From the NCBI RefSeq assembly GCF_002909485.1, contig NZ_PPXG01000003.1, positions 310,001 to 374,000 on the forward strand: DNA of 64,000 bases, given 5' to 3'. The position numbers were made by a program, and so were the translations under genes. Positions 33,579 through 42,907 of this stretch are shown here, piece after piece. Every line of letters begins with the position of its first letter. Position 1 is the stretch's first letter. The notes beneath the pieces are model-generated. The model was not told the DNA's origin, made no database searches, and saw nothing but the letters and a program-made list of their open reading frames with translations. The stretch is from Stutzerimonas stutzeri (GTDB taxonomy: Bacteria > Pseudomonadota > Gammaproteobacteria > Pseudomonadales > Pseudomonadaceae).

Positions 33579-35968
33579 TCGGTACCGAGCGCGTGCGGGC
33601 TGAGCGGCGCGACACTGGACTGTGGCAATTGCTCCAAACGCAGCGCACCCTGGGCACGGTTGCGTACGGCCATCCAGTCCTCCAGTGCGCTGAGTGAGCG
33701 CGGCGGCGAGATCAGGTAGCCCTGGAACAGGTCGCAGCCGGCTTGCAGCAATGCCGACTGCTTTTCCATGTTATCCACGCCTTCGGCGTTCACGCGCTTG
33801 CCCTGGGCGTGGCAGAACGCGATGAGGGCGCTCAGGCTCTGCTGCATTTCCGGCCGCGTCAGCCGGGTAATGATGGCCATGTCCAGCTTGATGGTGTCGG
33901 CGGGATATTCGAGCAGCTGCTGAATCGAGGTGTAGCCGACGCCGAAGTCATCGATGGCAACTCGGAAGCCCGCCTGACGAATCGCCTGAACGACTTCCAT
34001 GGTGTCCTTGCAGAGTTCGGCGGCGTAGGTCTCGGTCAGCTCGATCTCGATCAGCCCGGGCGCAACGCCGTGGTGCGCCGCACGCTCGATCAGCGAGCGG
34101 CAGATGCGGTCATCGGCCAGTTGTGCGGAGGACACGTTGATCGCCAGGATTACGCCCTCGCCGAATAGCTGGACCAGCTTCGGATAGTCCGCCAGCGCAT
34201 GATCGATGACCCAGCTGTCGATCTTCGGAAACAGTCCGGCGCGCTCGGCAATCGGTATGAACTCGCCAGGCGAGACGGTTCCCAGCAGCGGCGAATGCCA
34301 GCGCAGCAGGACTTCGCAGCTGACGACTGCACCGTCGCGGTCGAGCGCCGGCATATAAACCAGCCGCAGCTGATCGTCGCCATCGAGTTCGCGCAGCTGC
34401 TCTTCGACAAGGCGGATCCGCGCGTTGCGCTGTTCGAGTTCTTCGCTAAACGCCACCGCTGTGTTCTTGCCCACGGCCTTGGCTTGATACATGGCGGTAT
34501 CGGCACGGGTGAGCAACTGGGTGACGGAATCCGCGTCGTCTGGATAGCAGGCGGTTCCGATGCTGACGCTCACCGGATATAGGCGGTCTTCCAGGCGGAA
34601 GCCACCACGGCACAGGCCTAACAACGCCTCGCACAGCGAGCCAAGACCGCCGTAGCTGGCATCGGTCATCAGCAGAATGGCGAATTCGTCACCCGACAGC
34701 CGAGCGAAAGCCGCTTCTGTTTGTGGGTAATCCGCCTGATGGCCTTTGAGTACGCCCTGTGCACGCTGGGCGAATATCTGCAGCAGCGCGTCGCCGGCGT
34801 CGTGACCGTGCTGGTCATTGACCTGTTTGAAATTGTCCAGATCGAGGAACAGCAGGGCCAGTCGCTTGCGCTTATGAATGCATTGTTCATACATGGCGTT
34901 GGCCAGTACCCCGAAGTGCGCACGGTTGCTGATTTGCGTCAGGCTGTCGGCCCAGGAGATTTCCTGAATGCGTTGCAGCGCTTCGGCGTTGCGGTCGTGC
35001 AGCGTCTTCATGTTCTCCGTCAATCGACCGATTTCGCCGCCGTCACTCGGCTCGTCGAGCGCCGCGCGTTTGCACAGCAACAGATCGGTGAGCTGATTGT
35101 CCAGTCGGCTGATGGGTCCCGTGATATAGCGGCGGATCAGCCACAGCAGCAGGCCGATGGATACCAGGCAGATCAATGCGCTGCCGGCAAGAAACGCCAG
35201 GCCGAGTGTCCGCAGGCGCTCGGCGATGTACTCCGGCGCTGGGGTCAGGCGCGCGTGCAGCGACCGCGACAGGGATATCTCGGCGGACAGCCCCGGGGCG
35301 ACCGGCATCTGTCGCGTGGCGATCTCGACGGCGGCGCCGTATTCGTTCTCGAGACTGCGCTTGAGCTTGATAAAGCGTTCCGGCCGCACCGCCAGCTGAA
35401 CGGCAAAGGCTTCGCTGCGCTGGCTTGGCAGTGGTCGGCTGCTGGAAGCTGGAAGGATGAAATCGGTGTCGAGCAGCAGCGGGCCGCCCTCGGCCAGTTC
35501 GTCGTAAATCATTTTCCTGGATGCCGAGGATTGCTTGGCCTCACGGACGATCCGTTGCTGCGTTGCGTTCATCGAGGCGAACGGCGAAAGGCTGCTCTCG
35601 AAGTAGTAGGCCGGCTCACCGTCCGGCTGCACGACGGCGAACGAGACAAACGAAAGTTCGGTATTGGACAGCGTGCGAATGCTCTGCTGAAAGCGCAGGC
35701 CGAGGGTGTCGTTGCGAAAGGTGGTGTCGGACTCGCGCAGGAACATCAACAGTGCTTCGCTATCGATGAGCGAGTAGAGCACGCTGCGGTTGAACGCCTC
35801 GTAGTCCAGGTAGGCCGATTTCAGCGCCGACAGCTGTTGTTCCAGACGCGCCTGTTCCAGGCCCAGCAGCGAGGAGCGCTGGGTCAGGTAGGCGGTGGTC
35901 GCGGCAAGGAGCTGGATGATCAGAATGACCGGAAAGATCACCAGCAGCGCGCGTTTACCTAGCGTCAT
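33575..35968 (-). CDS. MbaA-like membrane GGDEF-EAL protein
   Basis: A 797-residue dual-domain c-di-GMP enzyme. TM1 is at about 7-27, a large periplasmic domain spans 28-253, and TM2 is at about 258-278. A HAMP-like linker precedes GGDEF with the active-site variant RLSGDEFAI (425-429). The EAL domain has CEVLLRW (552-554), NVSS, EIELTET (643-647), IDDFGVGYTSI, IKLDMAI and NAEGVD, so metal and catalytic residues look intact. Size, topology and a binding-protein gene overlapping its start by 14 bases match Vibrio cholerae MbaA, which switches between cyclase and phosphodiesterase according to periplasmic polyamine bound by NspS. The phosphodiesterase is probably the dominant activity. Confidence 0.9.
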   Translation of the reverse strand: MTLGKRALLVIFPVILIIQLLAATTAYLTQRSSLLGLEQARLEQQLSALKSAYLDYEAFNRSVLYSLIDSEALLMFLRESDTTFRNDTLGLRFQQSIRTLSNTELSFVSFAVVQPDGEPAYYFESSLSPFASMNATQQRIVREAKQSSASRKMIYDELAEGGPLLLDTDFILPASSSRPLPSQRSEAFAVQLAVRPERFIKLKRSLENEYGAAVEIATRQMPVAPGLSAEISLSRSLHARLTPAPEYIAERLRTLGLAFLAGSALICLVSIGLLLWLIRRYITGPISRLDNQLTDLLLCKRAALDEPSDGGEIGRLTENMKTLHDRNAEALQRIQEISWADSLTQISNRAHFGVLANAMYEQCIHKRKRLALLFLDLDNFKQVNDQHGHDAGDALLQIFAQRAQGVLKGHQADYPQTEAAFARLSGDEFAILLMTDASYGGLGSLCEALLGLCRGGFRLEDRLYPVSVSIGTACYPDDADSVTQLLTRADTAMYQAKAVGKNTAVAFSEELEQRNARIRLVEEQLRELDGDDQLRLVYMPALDRDGAVVSCEVLLRWHSPLLGTVSPGEFIPIAERAGLFPKIDSWVIDHALADYPKLVQLFGEGVILAINVSSAQLADDRICRSLIERAAHHGVAPGLIEIELTETYAAELCKDTMEVVQAIRQAGFRVAIDDFGVGYTSIQQLLEYPADTIKLDMAIITRLTRPEMQQSLSALIAFCHAQGKRVNAEGVDNMEKQSALLQAGCDLFQGYLISPPRSLSALEDWMAVRNRAQGALRLEQLPQSSVAPLSPHALGTD

Positions 35969-37037
35969 GGGCGTTGATCAGGGCGCTGATGATGCGCCGC
36001 CGCGTCTGCGTGGCTTCCAGTGGGCGCATTTCGTAGACCTGGCTGCGTGCAAGCACGTCCTCCGGCGGATAGATGGTCTGGTCCTGGCGGATATCATCGG
36101 GCAGCAACGCCCGCGCGGCGGCGTTCGGTGTGGCGACGCCCAGCTCGGCTGCGTTGAGCGCCGCGATGTCCGGCTGGTTGAGAAAGTCCAGAAAGCGGTA
36201 GGCGAGTGGCTTGTTTTTGCTGCTGCTCGCGACAGACAGGCAATCGACCCAGAGTAGCGTGCCTTCTTTTGGCACCACATAGCGCCAGGGTTCGCCCTCG
36301 ACGCCCTCGACTTCGTTAAGCACCTGTTGGTCGCCGCTATAGGCCAGGGCCATGTCTGCCTGGTCCAGGTATCGCTGGCTACGCAGGGACGTGATCACAT
36401 ATTCGTAGGTCAGTACGGCTTTGGACTGAGCCATGAGCAGCTCGAAAGCGGCCTTTAGCTCATCGTTGTTCGAGGTATTGATCGAGTGTTGCCGAAGGAT
36501 AAGCGGGCTGGCGAGGATGTCCTCGTGATCTTCCATCATGATGATGTGCGGCTGATCGGGCCTGACCGGATGCAGCAGATCGGCCCAGGATTGCGGCGCG
36601 CTGTCGATACGGTCGCTGCGATAGGCAATGCCCAGCGTGCCCCAGAGGTACGGCATGCTGTAGGCGCCACAGCTTTCCTGCCAGCGCTGCGGGACATGGC
36701 GCAGGGCTGGCAATGCCGTGCCGTCCAACGGTTCCAGCAGCCCGCGAGCCCCGAAGCGTGACGAGCTGATCAGCTCGGTCAGTGCGACATCGATCTGGTG
36801 ATCGGGCTTGGCGAGAATTTCGTCGCGCTTGTCGCCACTGTCGAAATAGATCTGCTTGATCTCGACACCGGTTTGCGCCTGCCAGCGTGTGATCACCGCT
36901 TCGCTGAGGTATTCCTCCCAAGTCAGCAGCGTGAGGGCTTCGCCGGCGTGTAGAGAGCCGGACGGAAACAGCAGGCTGAAGGCCATCAACAGCACCCCGC
37001 GAGTACGCCATGGAGCAAAGGTTTTCTTGTTATTCAT
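35955..37037 (-). CDS. NspS-like periplasmic polyamine-type binding protein (PotD/PotF family)
   Basis: A 360-residue protein with a signal peptide ending SLHAGE. The PotD/F core reads LTLLTWEEYLSEAVITRWQA, EIKQIYFDSGDKRDEILA and YSMPYLWGTLGIAYRSDRI; the TWEEYLS and PYLWGT elements line the polyamine pocket in this family. No PotA/B/C transport genes are near. The gene overlaps the MbaA-like gene by 14 bases, as nspS-mbaA do in vibrios. I infer that it senses norspermidine, spermidine or a related cation and sets c-di-GMP through its partner. Confidence 0.9.
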   Translation of the reverse strand: MNNKKTFAPWRTRGVLLMAFSLLFPSGSLHAGEALTLLTWEEYLSEAVITRWQAQTGVEIKQIYFDSGDKRDEILAKPDHQIDVALTELISSSRFGARGLLEPLDGTALPALRHVPQRWQESCGAYSMPYLWGTLGIAYRSDRIDSAPQSWADLLHPVRPDQPHIIMMEDHEDILASPLILRQHSINTSNNDELKAAFELLMAQSKAVLTYEYVITSLRSQRYLDQADMALAYSGDQQVLNEVEGVEGEPWRYVVPKEGTLLWVDCLSVASSSKNKPLAYRFLDFLNQPDIAALNAAELGVATPNAAARALLPDDIRQDQTIYPPEDVLARSQVYEMRPLEATQTRRRIISALINAHDAR

Positions 37038-37326
37038 TGGATATCCATCTGCTGGCTGGCCGTGGAGCGGGTTGGCGGGCTGCTCGATCGCGCTGTGCGC
37101 TGTTCACATTGGCTTCGCTTGGGGCGGCTGCATGAAGCGTATCGGCAGACAATGGTGGCACTTTAGTGGCGCCAGTTAGATGGCAGCAATGACTTTGTGG
37201 TCTGCTTCGCGCGGTTCCGATCAGCGGATCGCACCTATTGGGTGTTGTTTTGTCGCAGGCAGGCTACGGGCGGCCGATTCTTGAGCCAGACTCCCAGGAG
37301 TCAGCATTGACGCTCAGGAGCCGGCC

Positions 37327-37995
37327 ATGACACTGAAGATTCCGTTCCCCGATCGAGTGCAGGCGGGTGAAGCGCTGGCCGAACGGCTGGCGCAGGATGG
37401 CAGCTGGCGGGACGCGCTGGTGCTGGCGTTGCCACGCGGTGGCGTGCCGGTGGCATTTGAAGTGGCGCAGCGCTTGGGACTGAAGCTGGACATACTCGTA
37501 GTACGCAAGCTCGGCGTGCCGGGCAATCCCGAGCTGGCAATGGGTGCCATCGCCAGCGGCGGTGTACGGGTGATGAACGACGACATCGTGCATTACATCC
37601 ACATCTCCAGAGCCGAGATCGACGGCACTATCGCCCAGGAAACCCATGAGTTGCTGCGTCGCGAGCAGGCCTATCGCAGCGATCGACCGCTGCCCGCCAT
37701 TGAGGGGCGGGCAGTGATCCTGGTGGATGACGGGCTGGCAACTGGTGCCACGATGCGCGCCGCGGTGCAGGCAGTGCGAAAGATGGGCGCCGGTAGCATC
37801 ACCGTGGCAGTGCCGGTGGCCGCGCCGGATAGCGTCGCGCAGCTGGAACCACTGGCTGACCGTATCGTCTGTCTGTATCTACCCCATGATCTGTATGCCA
37901 TCGGCCGCTGGTATCAGAACTTCGATCAAACGTCCGATCGGCAGGTGATGGAGCTATTGCAGCGCGCCTGGCGCAAGGGAGACCAACTGGCATGA
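37327..37995 (+). CDS. Phosphoribosyltransferase-family protein
   Basis: A 222-residue cytoplasmic protein. LVLALPRGGVPVAFEVAQRL opens the fold, VVRKLGVPGNPELAMGAIA follows, and the PRPP-binding loop is AVILVDDGLATGATM. Proteins of this type are often encoded with, or fused to, a dienelactone-hydrolase-like alpha/beta hydrolase, and that is seen here: the next gene overlaps by ATGA. The physiological base is not known. CAGGAG precedes the ATG. Confidence 0.9.
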   Translation: MTLKIPFPDRVQAGEALAERLAQDGSWRDALVLALPRGGVPVAFEVAQRLGLKLDILVVRKLGVPGNPELAMGAIASGGVRVMNDDIVHYIHISRAEIDGTIAQETHELLRREQAYRSDRPLPAIEGRAVILVDDGLATGATMRAAVQAVRKMGAGSITVAVPVAAPDSVAQLEPLADRIVCLYLPHDLYAIGRWYQNFDQTSDRQVMELLQRAWRKGDQLA

Positions 37996-38645
37996 GCCAA
38001 CACTCGTCGATACCGATGCGTTTCACCCTCGGCAAGGCCCGTTTGCATGGCGACCTGTGCGTGCCGTCTGCAGCCACTGGCCTGGTCGTGTTCGTCCACG
38101 GGAGTGGCAGCAGCCGACACAGCCCGCGCAACCAGAGCGTCGCGCGCTGTTTCAATGACATGGGCCTGGCTACCTTGCAGTTCGATCTGCTTACGGCACA
38201 CGAACAACCCATTGACGAAATCACCCGCCAATTGCGCTTCGACATTCCGCTGCTCAGTCAGCGGCTGAGCGGCGTGGTCGATCAGTTGAGCAGTGACGCC
38301 CGTCTGCGAGAGCTGCGCATTGGCCTGTTCGGTGCCAGCACCGGTGCTGCTGCTGCGTTGACCACTGCAGCCTCGCGCCCGGCTGATATCGCGGCCGTGG
38401 TGTCTCGAGGTGGGCGCGTCGATTTGGCCGACCTGTCGCTGGCTCGGGTCAAGGCGGCCTCGCTTTTTGTCGTCGGCAGTCGCGATCTGGAGGTGCTGGA
38501 GCTCAATCGCGCCGCTGCTGCGCGCCTGCAGTGCGTGCATCAATTGGTAGTGGTGCCGGACGCGACGCACCTGTTCGAGGAACATGGCACGCTGGAAGAG
38601 GTGGCGCGGCTGGCCGGTGACTGGTTCCTTCGTCATCTGTGCTGA
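37992..38645 (+). CDS. Alpha/beta hydrolase (dienelactone hydrolase-like)
   Basis: A 217-residue protein. LVVFVHGSGSSRHSPRNQSV supplies the oxyanion motif. The nucleophile Ser is in IGLFGASTGAAAALTTA, the acid is likely in VVGSRDLEV, and the His is in VPDATHLFEE. Close to the C-terminal half of fused phosphoribosyltransferase-hydrolase proteins. Translationally coupled to the phosphoribosyltransferase gene. No signal peptide, so it acts in the cytoplasm; the substrate is unknown. Confidence 0.87.
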   Translation: MSQHSSIPMRFTLGKARLHGDLCVPSAATGLVVFVHGSGSSRHSPRNQSVARCFNDMGLATLQFDLLTAHEQPIDEITRQLRFDIPLLSQRLSGVVDQLSSDARLRELRIGLFGASTGAAAALTTAASRPADIAAVVSRGGRVDLADLSLARVKAASLFVVGSRDLEVLELNRAAAARLQCVHQLVVVPDATHLFEEHGTLEEVARLAGDWFLRHLC

Positions 38646-38782
38646 TTGCATAGCCGCTACTGCGCATGCGGCTCGCAGTCGTGCACCGAGCCACGGGTTC
38701 GGCACATGGGTTCGGGACAGGGGTTGGCGTGGGAGGCCATAGGCCGCGAAGATAGGCCGCTCGAAATGACACGGAGGTTTTA

Positions 38783-39211
38783 ATGAGTAGCACCAACCCC
38801 TACGCACCACCCCTTGCACCGCTGGCCGGCGATGCCGAGACGCGTATCGCGGCACTGCCGGTTTCCGACACCTGGAAGCGACGTTTTCACGCGATCGCCA
38901 AGGCGGGCGGGCCGAAGCTGCCGCAGTTCAAGAGCATGCCGCGAGCCGAGCGGCGTCAGGCAATGGGTTTCAATATCCTGGCCTTTCTGTTCGGGCCGCT
39001 GTACTACCTGGCCAAGGGCATGTGGCGCCGGGCGATCAGCTACACGGCGCTGGCGTTGGCTGCCGTCATGCTGATCGATCTGCTACTCGAGGCGCTGGGA
39101 TATGGCCAATTCACTCGCTTCCTTTCGTACGGGGTGGCGGGCGTGTTTGCCATGCGTGCCAACCTCGATTTCTACAAGATCCAGGTTCAGGGCGACAACG
39201 GCTGGCTATAG
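38783..39211 (+). CDS. DUF2628 membrane protein
   Basis: A 142-residue protein with a polar N-terminus (KRRFHAIAKAGG-like, basic), then NILAFLFGPLYYLAKGMWRR, the DUF2628 signature, and two hydrophobic helices. ACGGAGG precedes the ATG. The family is small, membrane-bound and uncharacterised. Its 3' end overlaps the 3' end of the ArsA-type ATPase gene on the other strand by six bases. Confidence 0.87.
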   Translation: MSSTNPYAPPLAPLAGDAETRIAALPVSDTWKRRFHAIAKAGGPKLPQFKSMPRAERRQAMGFNILAFLFGPLYYLAKGMWRRAISYTALALAAVMLIDLLLEALGYGQFTRFLSYGVAGVFAMRANLDFYKIQVQGDNGWL

Positions 39212-40207
39212 GGCTGGTGTTGCCAGCAGCCTGACGAAGGCTTGCAATGCTGCGTGCCCCTGAACGTCGCTGGCCAGCAACGGCAGTTGCTGCAACGGTA
39301 GGTGGCCCAGTGCATCGCGCAGCGTTTCGAGATGCAGGCTTTCCTGGGCGTGGCGCTCGGCCAGAAAGGTCCCCGCATCGGCCGGCGAGCGTTTGTTGAC
39401 GACTAGCGCACCAACCGGCGTGCCGGCCCGTTGCAATTGCGCATGCAGTTCGATGGTCTCCAGCACTGGCAAGCGTTCGGCGGCCAGGACGATGACGAAG
39501 GCGCACATGCCGGGATCACCGAGTACTTCGCGCAGCCGGTTGAAGCGTTCGCGGCGACGGTCGAGGATGCTGCGAATGCGGCTGTCGCGATCTTGCGGGG
39601 CGTCGTCACTGCCGTGGCCAAGGATGGATTCGCCGTAACCGCGGTCGTTCTGGCCAAGATTCTTCAGCACCTGGGCGAAGCGCGATCCCCGCTCTTGGCG
39701 GCGCAACAGTCCTTCGGTCCAGGCGGCCATCATTTCCGGCAATGCCATCAACCGCGCGGTATGCCCGGACGGCGCGGTGTCGAATACCAGCAGGTCGTAT
39801 TCGGCCAGTCCCTGATCAACCGTCTCGGCGATGCGTTCGAGCAGCGCAGCCTCGTGCATGCCCGGCGCATCGCGGGACAGCGCCATGTGTTTGTCGACCT
39901 CGCCGGCCAGGTGTGTCGGCATCAGTTTGCGCAGGGCGGCGCCGACCTCGTCGAGGTGCTGGCGCACGGTCAGCTCGGGGTCCAGCTCCATACCATCGAG
40001 GCCGGGTGCCAGGCGTACCTGTTGCGGGCCGACCGGGCGATCCCAGAGGTGACCGAGGTTGTGTGCCGGATCAGTGGAAATCAGCAGTACCCGCCGGCCT
40101 GCCTGCGCTTGCGCGAGCGCCGTAGCAGCGGCGACGGTGGTCTTGCCGACGCCGCCCTTGCCACCGAAGAACAGCACGCGGCGCTGTTCGGCCAGTTCTA
40201 GCAACAT
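39206..40207 (-). CDS. ArsA/GET3-type ATPase in the CstA operon
   Basis: A 333-residue P-loop ATPase with deviant Walker A FFGGKGGVGKTTVAAATAL, then STDPAHNLGHLWDRPVG (switch I), VFDTAPSGHTARLMALPE (switch II) and VVNKRSPADAG. Single-copy ArsA domains of this length dimerise like GET3 and insert or chaperone membrane proteins. It starts four bases after the cory-CC-star gene and follows cstA. No ars genes are present, so arsenite export is unlikely; a helper role for CstA or the small protein is the better guess. Confidence 0.9.
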   Translation of the reverse strand: MLLELAEQRRVLFFGGKGGVGKTTVAAATALAQAQAGRRVLLISTDPAHNLGHLWDRPVGPQQVRLAPGLDGMELDPELTVRQHLDEVGAALRKLMPTHLAGEVDKHMALSRDAPGMHEAALLERIAETVDQGLAEYDLLVFDTAPSGHTARLMALPEMMAAWTEGLLRRQERGSRFAQVLKNLGQNDRGYGESILGHGSDDAPQDRDSRIRSILDRRRERFNRLREVLGDPGMCAFVIVLAAERLPVLETIELHAQLQRAGTPVGALVVNKRSPADAGTFLAERHAQESLHLETLRDALGHLPLQQLPLLASDVQGHAALQAFVRLLATPAL

Positions 40208-40211
40208 GGCG

Positions 40212-40478
40212 TCAGCAACATCCGATGTGATCCAGTGGCGAGCGCTCCATGCCCATGCGCCGGTGCCAGTCGTGGAAACGCTCGTAGAGCGCAGGCATCA
40301 GCTCCAGGGTGTACCAGGCGGCCGGGTTGGGTACGCCCAGGGTTTCGGAGAACACCAGCAGCATGAACAGGTCGTCCTCGTCGCGCTGGGCGCGAGCGAA
40401 GGTCCGGCGATAGGGCGCAACGTAGAACTCGCGCAACCCGGCCGAGACCTTGCCAAGAATGCTCAGCGGCTCGCTCAC
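40212..40478 (-). CDS. cory-CC-star protein
   Basis: An 88-residue protein starting at GTG 40478, inside a GTGA overlap with the end of cstA. It has the recognised features of this small family: VSAGLREFYVAPYRRTFARA, the acidic EDDLFMLLVFSETLGVPNP and a C-terminal Cys-Cys (HIGCC). The family is known mainly from its linkage to cstA and ArsA-type ATPase genes, exactly as here. The terminal cysteines and amphipathic helices suggest a membrane-peripheral or metal-linked partner. Function is not established. Confidence 0.85.
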   Translation of the reverse strand: MSEPLSILGKVSAGLREFYVAPYRRTFARAQRDEDDLFMLLVFSETLGVPNPAAWYTLELMPALYERFHDWHRRMGMERSPLDHIGCC

Positions 40479-42151
40479 GGCTGCGCCTCGAACGCCTGTT
40501 CGGCCGGGTCGCGGCCTTTGCGCATGGCGATCACCGCTTCCAGGGTGACCCATAGCGCAGCAATCAGAATGATCACGTCCATGCCCAGCAGCAGCCAATT
40601 TTCGGCGCGGTAGAACTGGCCCATCTGCACCAGTAGCGCATAGATCGACATGGCCAGCAGAAACACCAGCGGCACCAGGGTGTAGATCGGCGAGCGACCG
40701 AGCTTGATCAGGATTACGGTGATCACCGCCAGGGTCAGTCCGGCCAGCAGCTGGTTGGTGGTACCGAACAGCGGCCAGATGATCATGCCGCCGGCGCCGT
40801 CCGCGCCCGCGCCGAAGGCCAGCGCCATGCAAACACCGACGGCGAGCAGTGTGCCGATCAGCGTGTTGACCTTCATTCCGGCCAGCTCCCCGGCTTCCTG
40901 GATGACGAAACGTTGCAGGCGCAGGCCGGTGTCCATGGTGGTGCCGGCGAAGAGAATCGCCATCACCGCGAGGATGGTCCCGCCGAGCTCCGCCGGCAGG
41001 CCCAGGCCGTTGGCCAGCAGCGTGCCGCCGCCCTGCACGAAGGCAGTGACGCCGCCGGTGCCGAAAGCGGTGTACACCTGTTGCCAGTCGGTCAGGGTGG
41101 CGAAGCCGGCGGTGCAGCAGATGATCGCCGCCAGCGAGAGCATGCCTTCGCCCATGGCGCCGAAATAGCCGACGAAGCGGGCGTCGGTTTCCTTGTCCAG
41201 CTGCTTGGAGGTGGTGCCGGAAGCGACCAGGCCGTGAAAGCCTGAGATGGCGCCACAGGCGATGGTGACGAACAGCAGCGGCACGATACTCGGGGTGTCG
41301 GCCGGCAACTCCTGGTTGAACGCCGGCGCCACCAGCTCCGGGGCGCCAAACAGCACCGCCAGATAGAGCAGGCCGAGGCCGACGAACAGTTGCAGACCGT
41401 TGATGTAATCGCGCGGCTGCAGCAGCACCCAAACCGGCAGCAGCGAGGCTATGGCGGCGTAGACGAACAGCAACAGGATCCACATCGACTTGGCCGACAG
41501 CCCCATGATTTCGTCGGGCAGCGCGACGGGGTATTGATTGCCCAGCAGGATCAGTGCGTAGAGCACGATCACTCCGCCTAGCGAAGGCCACAGCAGTTTC
41601 ACGTTGTAGCGGTAGATCATCTGGCCGATCACCAGCGCCACGATGATTGCGCCCCACACCGGAATCACTGAGGTCGGCGTAGACACCAGCAGGTTCGAAA
41701 TCACTGCGGCAAAGGCGCCGTTGACCATCAGCAGCACCAGGAATATCACCACCAGGAACAGGCTGCGCCCGCGCGCGCCAATCAGTCGGCCACTGAGCAT
41801 GCCGACCGATTGACCGCGGCTGCGGGCACTGGCCCAAAGTGCGCCCAGGTCGTGTACCCCGGCGAAGAATATCGTGCCGAAGACCACCCATGCAAAGGCC
41901 GGCCCCCAGCCCCAGATCACCGCGATGGCCGGGCCGACGATGGGCGCCGCGCCAGCCACGGAGGTGAAGTGGTGACCCCAGAGCACGAATTTGTTGGTGG
42001 GGACGTAGTCCACGCCGTCGCGCATGGTATGCGCCGGCGTACGGTAGTTGGGATCGAGACGGTAGATCCGTTCGGCGATGAACTTCGAGTAGAAGACGTA
42101 ACCCAGGCCCATGGCGCCCAGGCCTACTAGCAACAACGCAATTGCACTCAT
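40475..42151 (-). CDS. cstA: CstA-family peptide / pyruvate transporter
   Basis: A 558-residue, highly hydrophobic inner-membrane protein. The ATG at 42151 follows GAGGAAACC. CstA hallmarks are visible: RTPAHTMRDGVDYVPTNKFV, LWGHHFTSVAGAAPIVGPAI, FHGLVASGTTSKQLDKETDA and ILFAGTTMDTGLRLQRFVIQ. The short form seen here is the type linked to cory-CC-star and ArsA genes, shorter than the roughly 700-residue enterobacterial CstA. CstA proteins take up peptides or pyruvate during carbon limitation. First gene of the operon; the 264-base region before it is shared with the divergent mnhE operon. Confidence 0.93.
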   Translation of the reverse strand: MSAIALLLVGLGAMGLGYVFYSKFIAERIYRLDPNYRTPAHTMRDGVDYVPTNKFVLWGHHFTSVAGAAPIVGPAIAVIWGWGPAFAWVVFGTIFFAGVHDLGALWASARSRGQSVGMLSGRLIGARGRSLFLVVIFLVLLMVNGAFAAVISNLLVSTPTSVIPVWGAIIVALVIGQMIYRYNVKLLWPSLGGVIVLYALILLGNQYPVALPDEIMGLSAKSMWILLLFVYAAIASLLPVWVLLQPRDYINGLQLFVGLGLLYLAVLFGAPELVAPAFNQELPADTPSIVPLLFVTIACGAISGFHGLVASGTTSKQLDKETDARFVGYFGAMGEGMLSLAAIICCTAGFATLTDWQQVYTAFGTGGVTAFVQGGGTLLANGLGLPAELGGTILAVMAILFAGTTMDTGLRLQRFVIQEAGELAGMKVNTLIGTLLAVGVCMALAFGAGADGAGGMIIWPLFGTTNQLLAGLTLAVITVILIKLGRSPIYTLVPLVFLLAMSIYALLVQMGQFYRAENWLLLGMDVIILIAALWVTLEAVIAMRKGRDPAEQAFEAQP

Positions 42152-42415
42152 CTCGGTTTCCTCGGCGTGCCGCTCGCCGGAGCGCAGCCCTGTTTTTGCC
42201 CTCATGGGGTGATTGTTATGACCGGGCGTCCACGCCGCGGCCTCAGGGAGGAAAGACCAGCAGGCGACGCGGACGTTCCGCCGCCCCGACCGCGCGTGCG
42301 TTGCGCCAAGCCAAGCGGCAATCTGCTGATACAAGGCATTTCGCCGCGGTTGGTGGACAGTGGCGAACTCTTGGCCTCGACTTGTTACAAAGACCGGTAT
42401 GCCAAGGAGAATGAG

Positions 42416-42907
42416 ATGACTCAGGCCACATGGCGTCGCGGAGCCACCGACGCGCTTTTCTGGTCACTGATTTACACCGCGCTTTGGGCCGTGTTCGCCG
42501 CCGGCCAAGGCTGGACGCTGGGCGTTCCGACGATCGCGTTGGCTGTCGCCCTGAGCATGTGGCTCGGGTTGCGGCCGTTGGCCATGCATCCCGCCGCCTT
42601 GCCCGCGTTCCTCGGCTTCTTCCTCAAACACATGCTGCTCGGCGGTTGGGATGTGGCACGACGCGCCCTGCAACCACGTTGCCCGCTGCAGCCGGCGTGG
42701 CATCCGTACCCGCTCAGCAGCCAGTCGCCGCGGGTGCGCCTGCTGCTATCGGCGCTGGTTGGGCTGCTGCCTGGCACGCTGGCTTCGCGCATCGAGGGGG
42801 ACGAAATGCGCGTGCATGTACTGGATGAGCGCCTGCCCTGGCAGGCCACGGTCGCCGATCTCGAACAGCGCCTGGAGCGTCTGCTCGGCGACGGGGGGAG
42901 GCGCTGA
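42416..42907 (+). CDS. mnhE: Mrp/Mnh-type cation antiporter subunit E
   Basis: A 163-residue membrane protein starting at the ATG after AAGGAGAATGAG. Two or three N-terminal helices are followed by the MrpE domain (PAFLGFFLKHMLLGGWDVAR, LLPGTLASRIEGDEMRVHVL). First gene of an eight-gene operon. It is homologous to MbhA of archaeal membrane-bound hydrogenases. The start of the next gene shares its last base. Confidence 0.9.
   Translation: MTQATWRRGATDALFWSLIYTALWAVFAAGQGWTLGVPTIALAVALSMWLGLRPLAMHPAALPAFLGFFLKHMLLGGWDVARRALQPRCPLQPAWHPYPLSSQSPRVRLLLSALVGLLPGTLASRIEGDEMRVHVLDERLPWQATVADLEQRLERLLGDGGRR

Noticed and set aside
34721..35962. 413-codon plus-strand open frame
   Set aside because: Shadow of the GGDEF-EAL gene; Gln/Arg-rich with no motif.
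39206..40207. Arsenite efflux ATPase
   Set aside because: No arsB, arsR or arsD nearby, and the gene is fixed to cstA and cory-CC-star.
40479..41891. Minus-strand frame continuous with the cory-CC-star gene
   Set aside because: Overlaps cstA in another frame; only the last 88 codons, from GTG 40478, look like protein.
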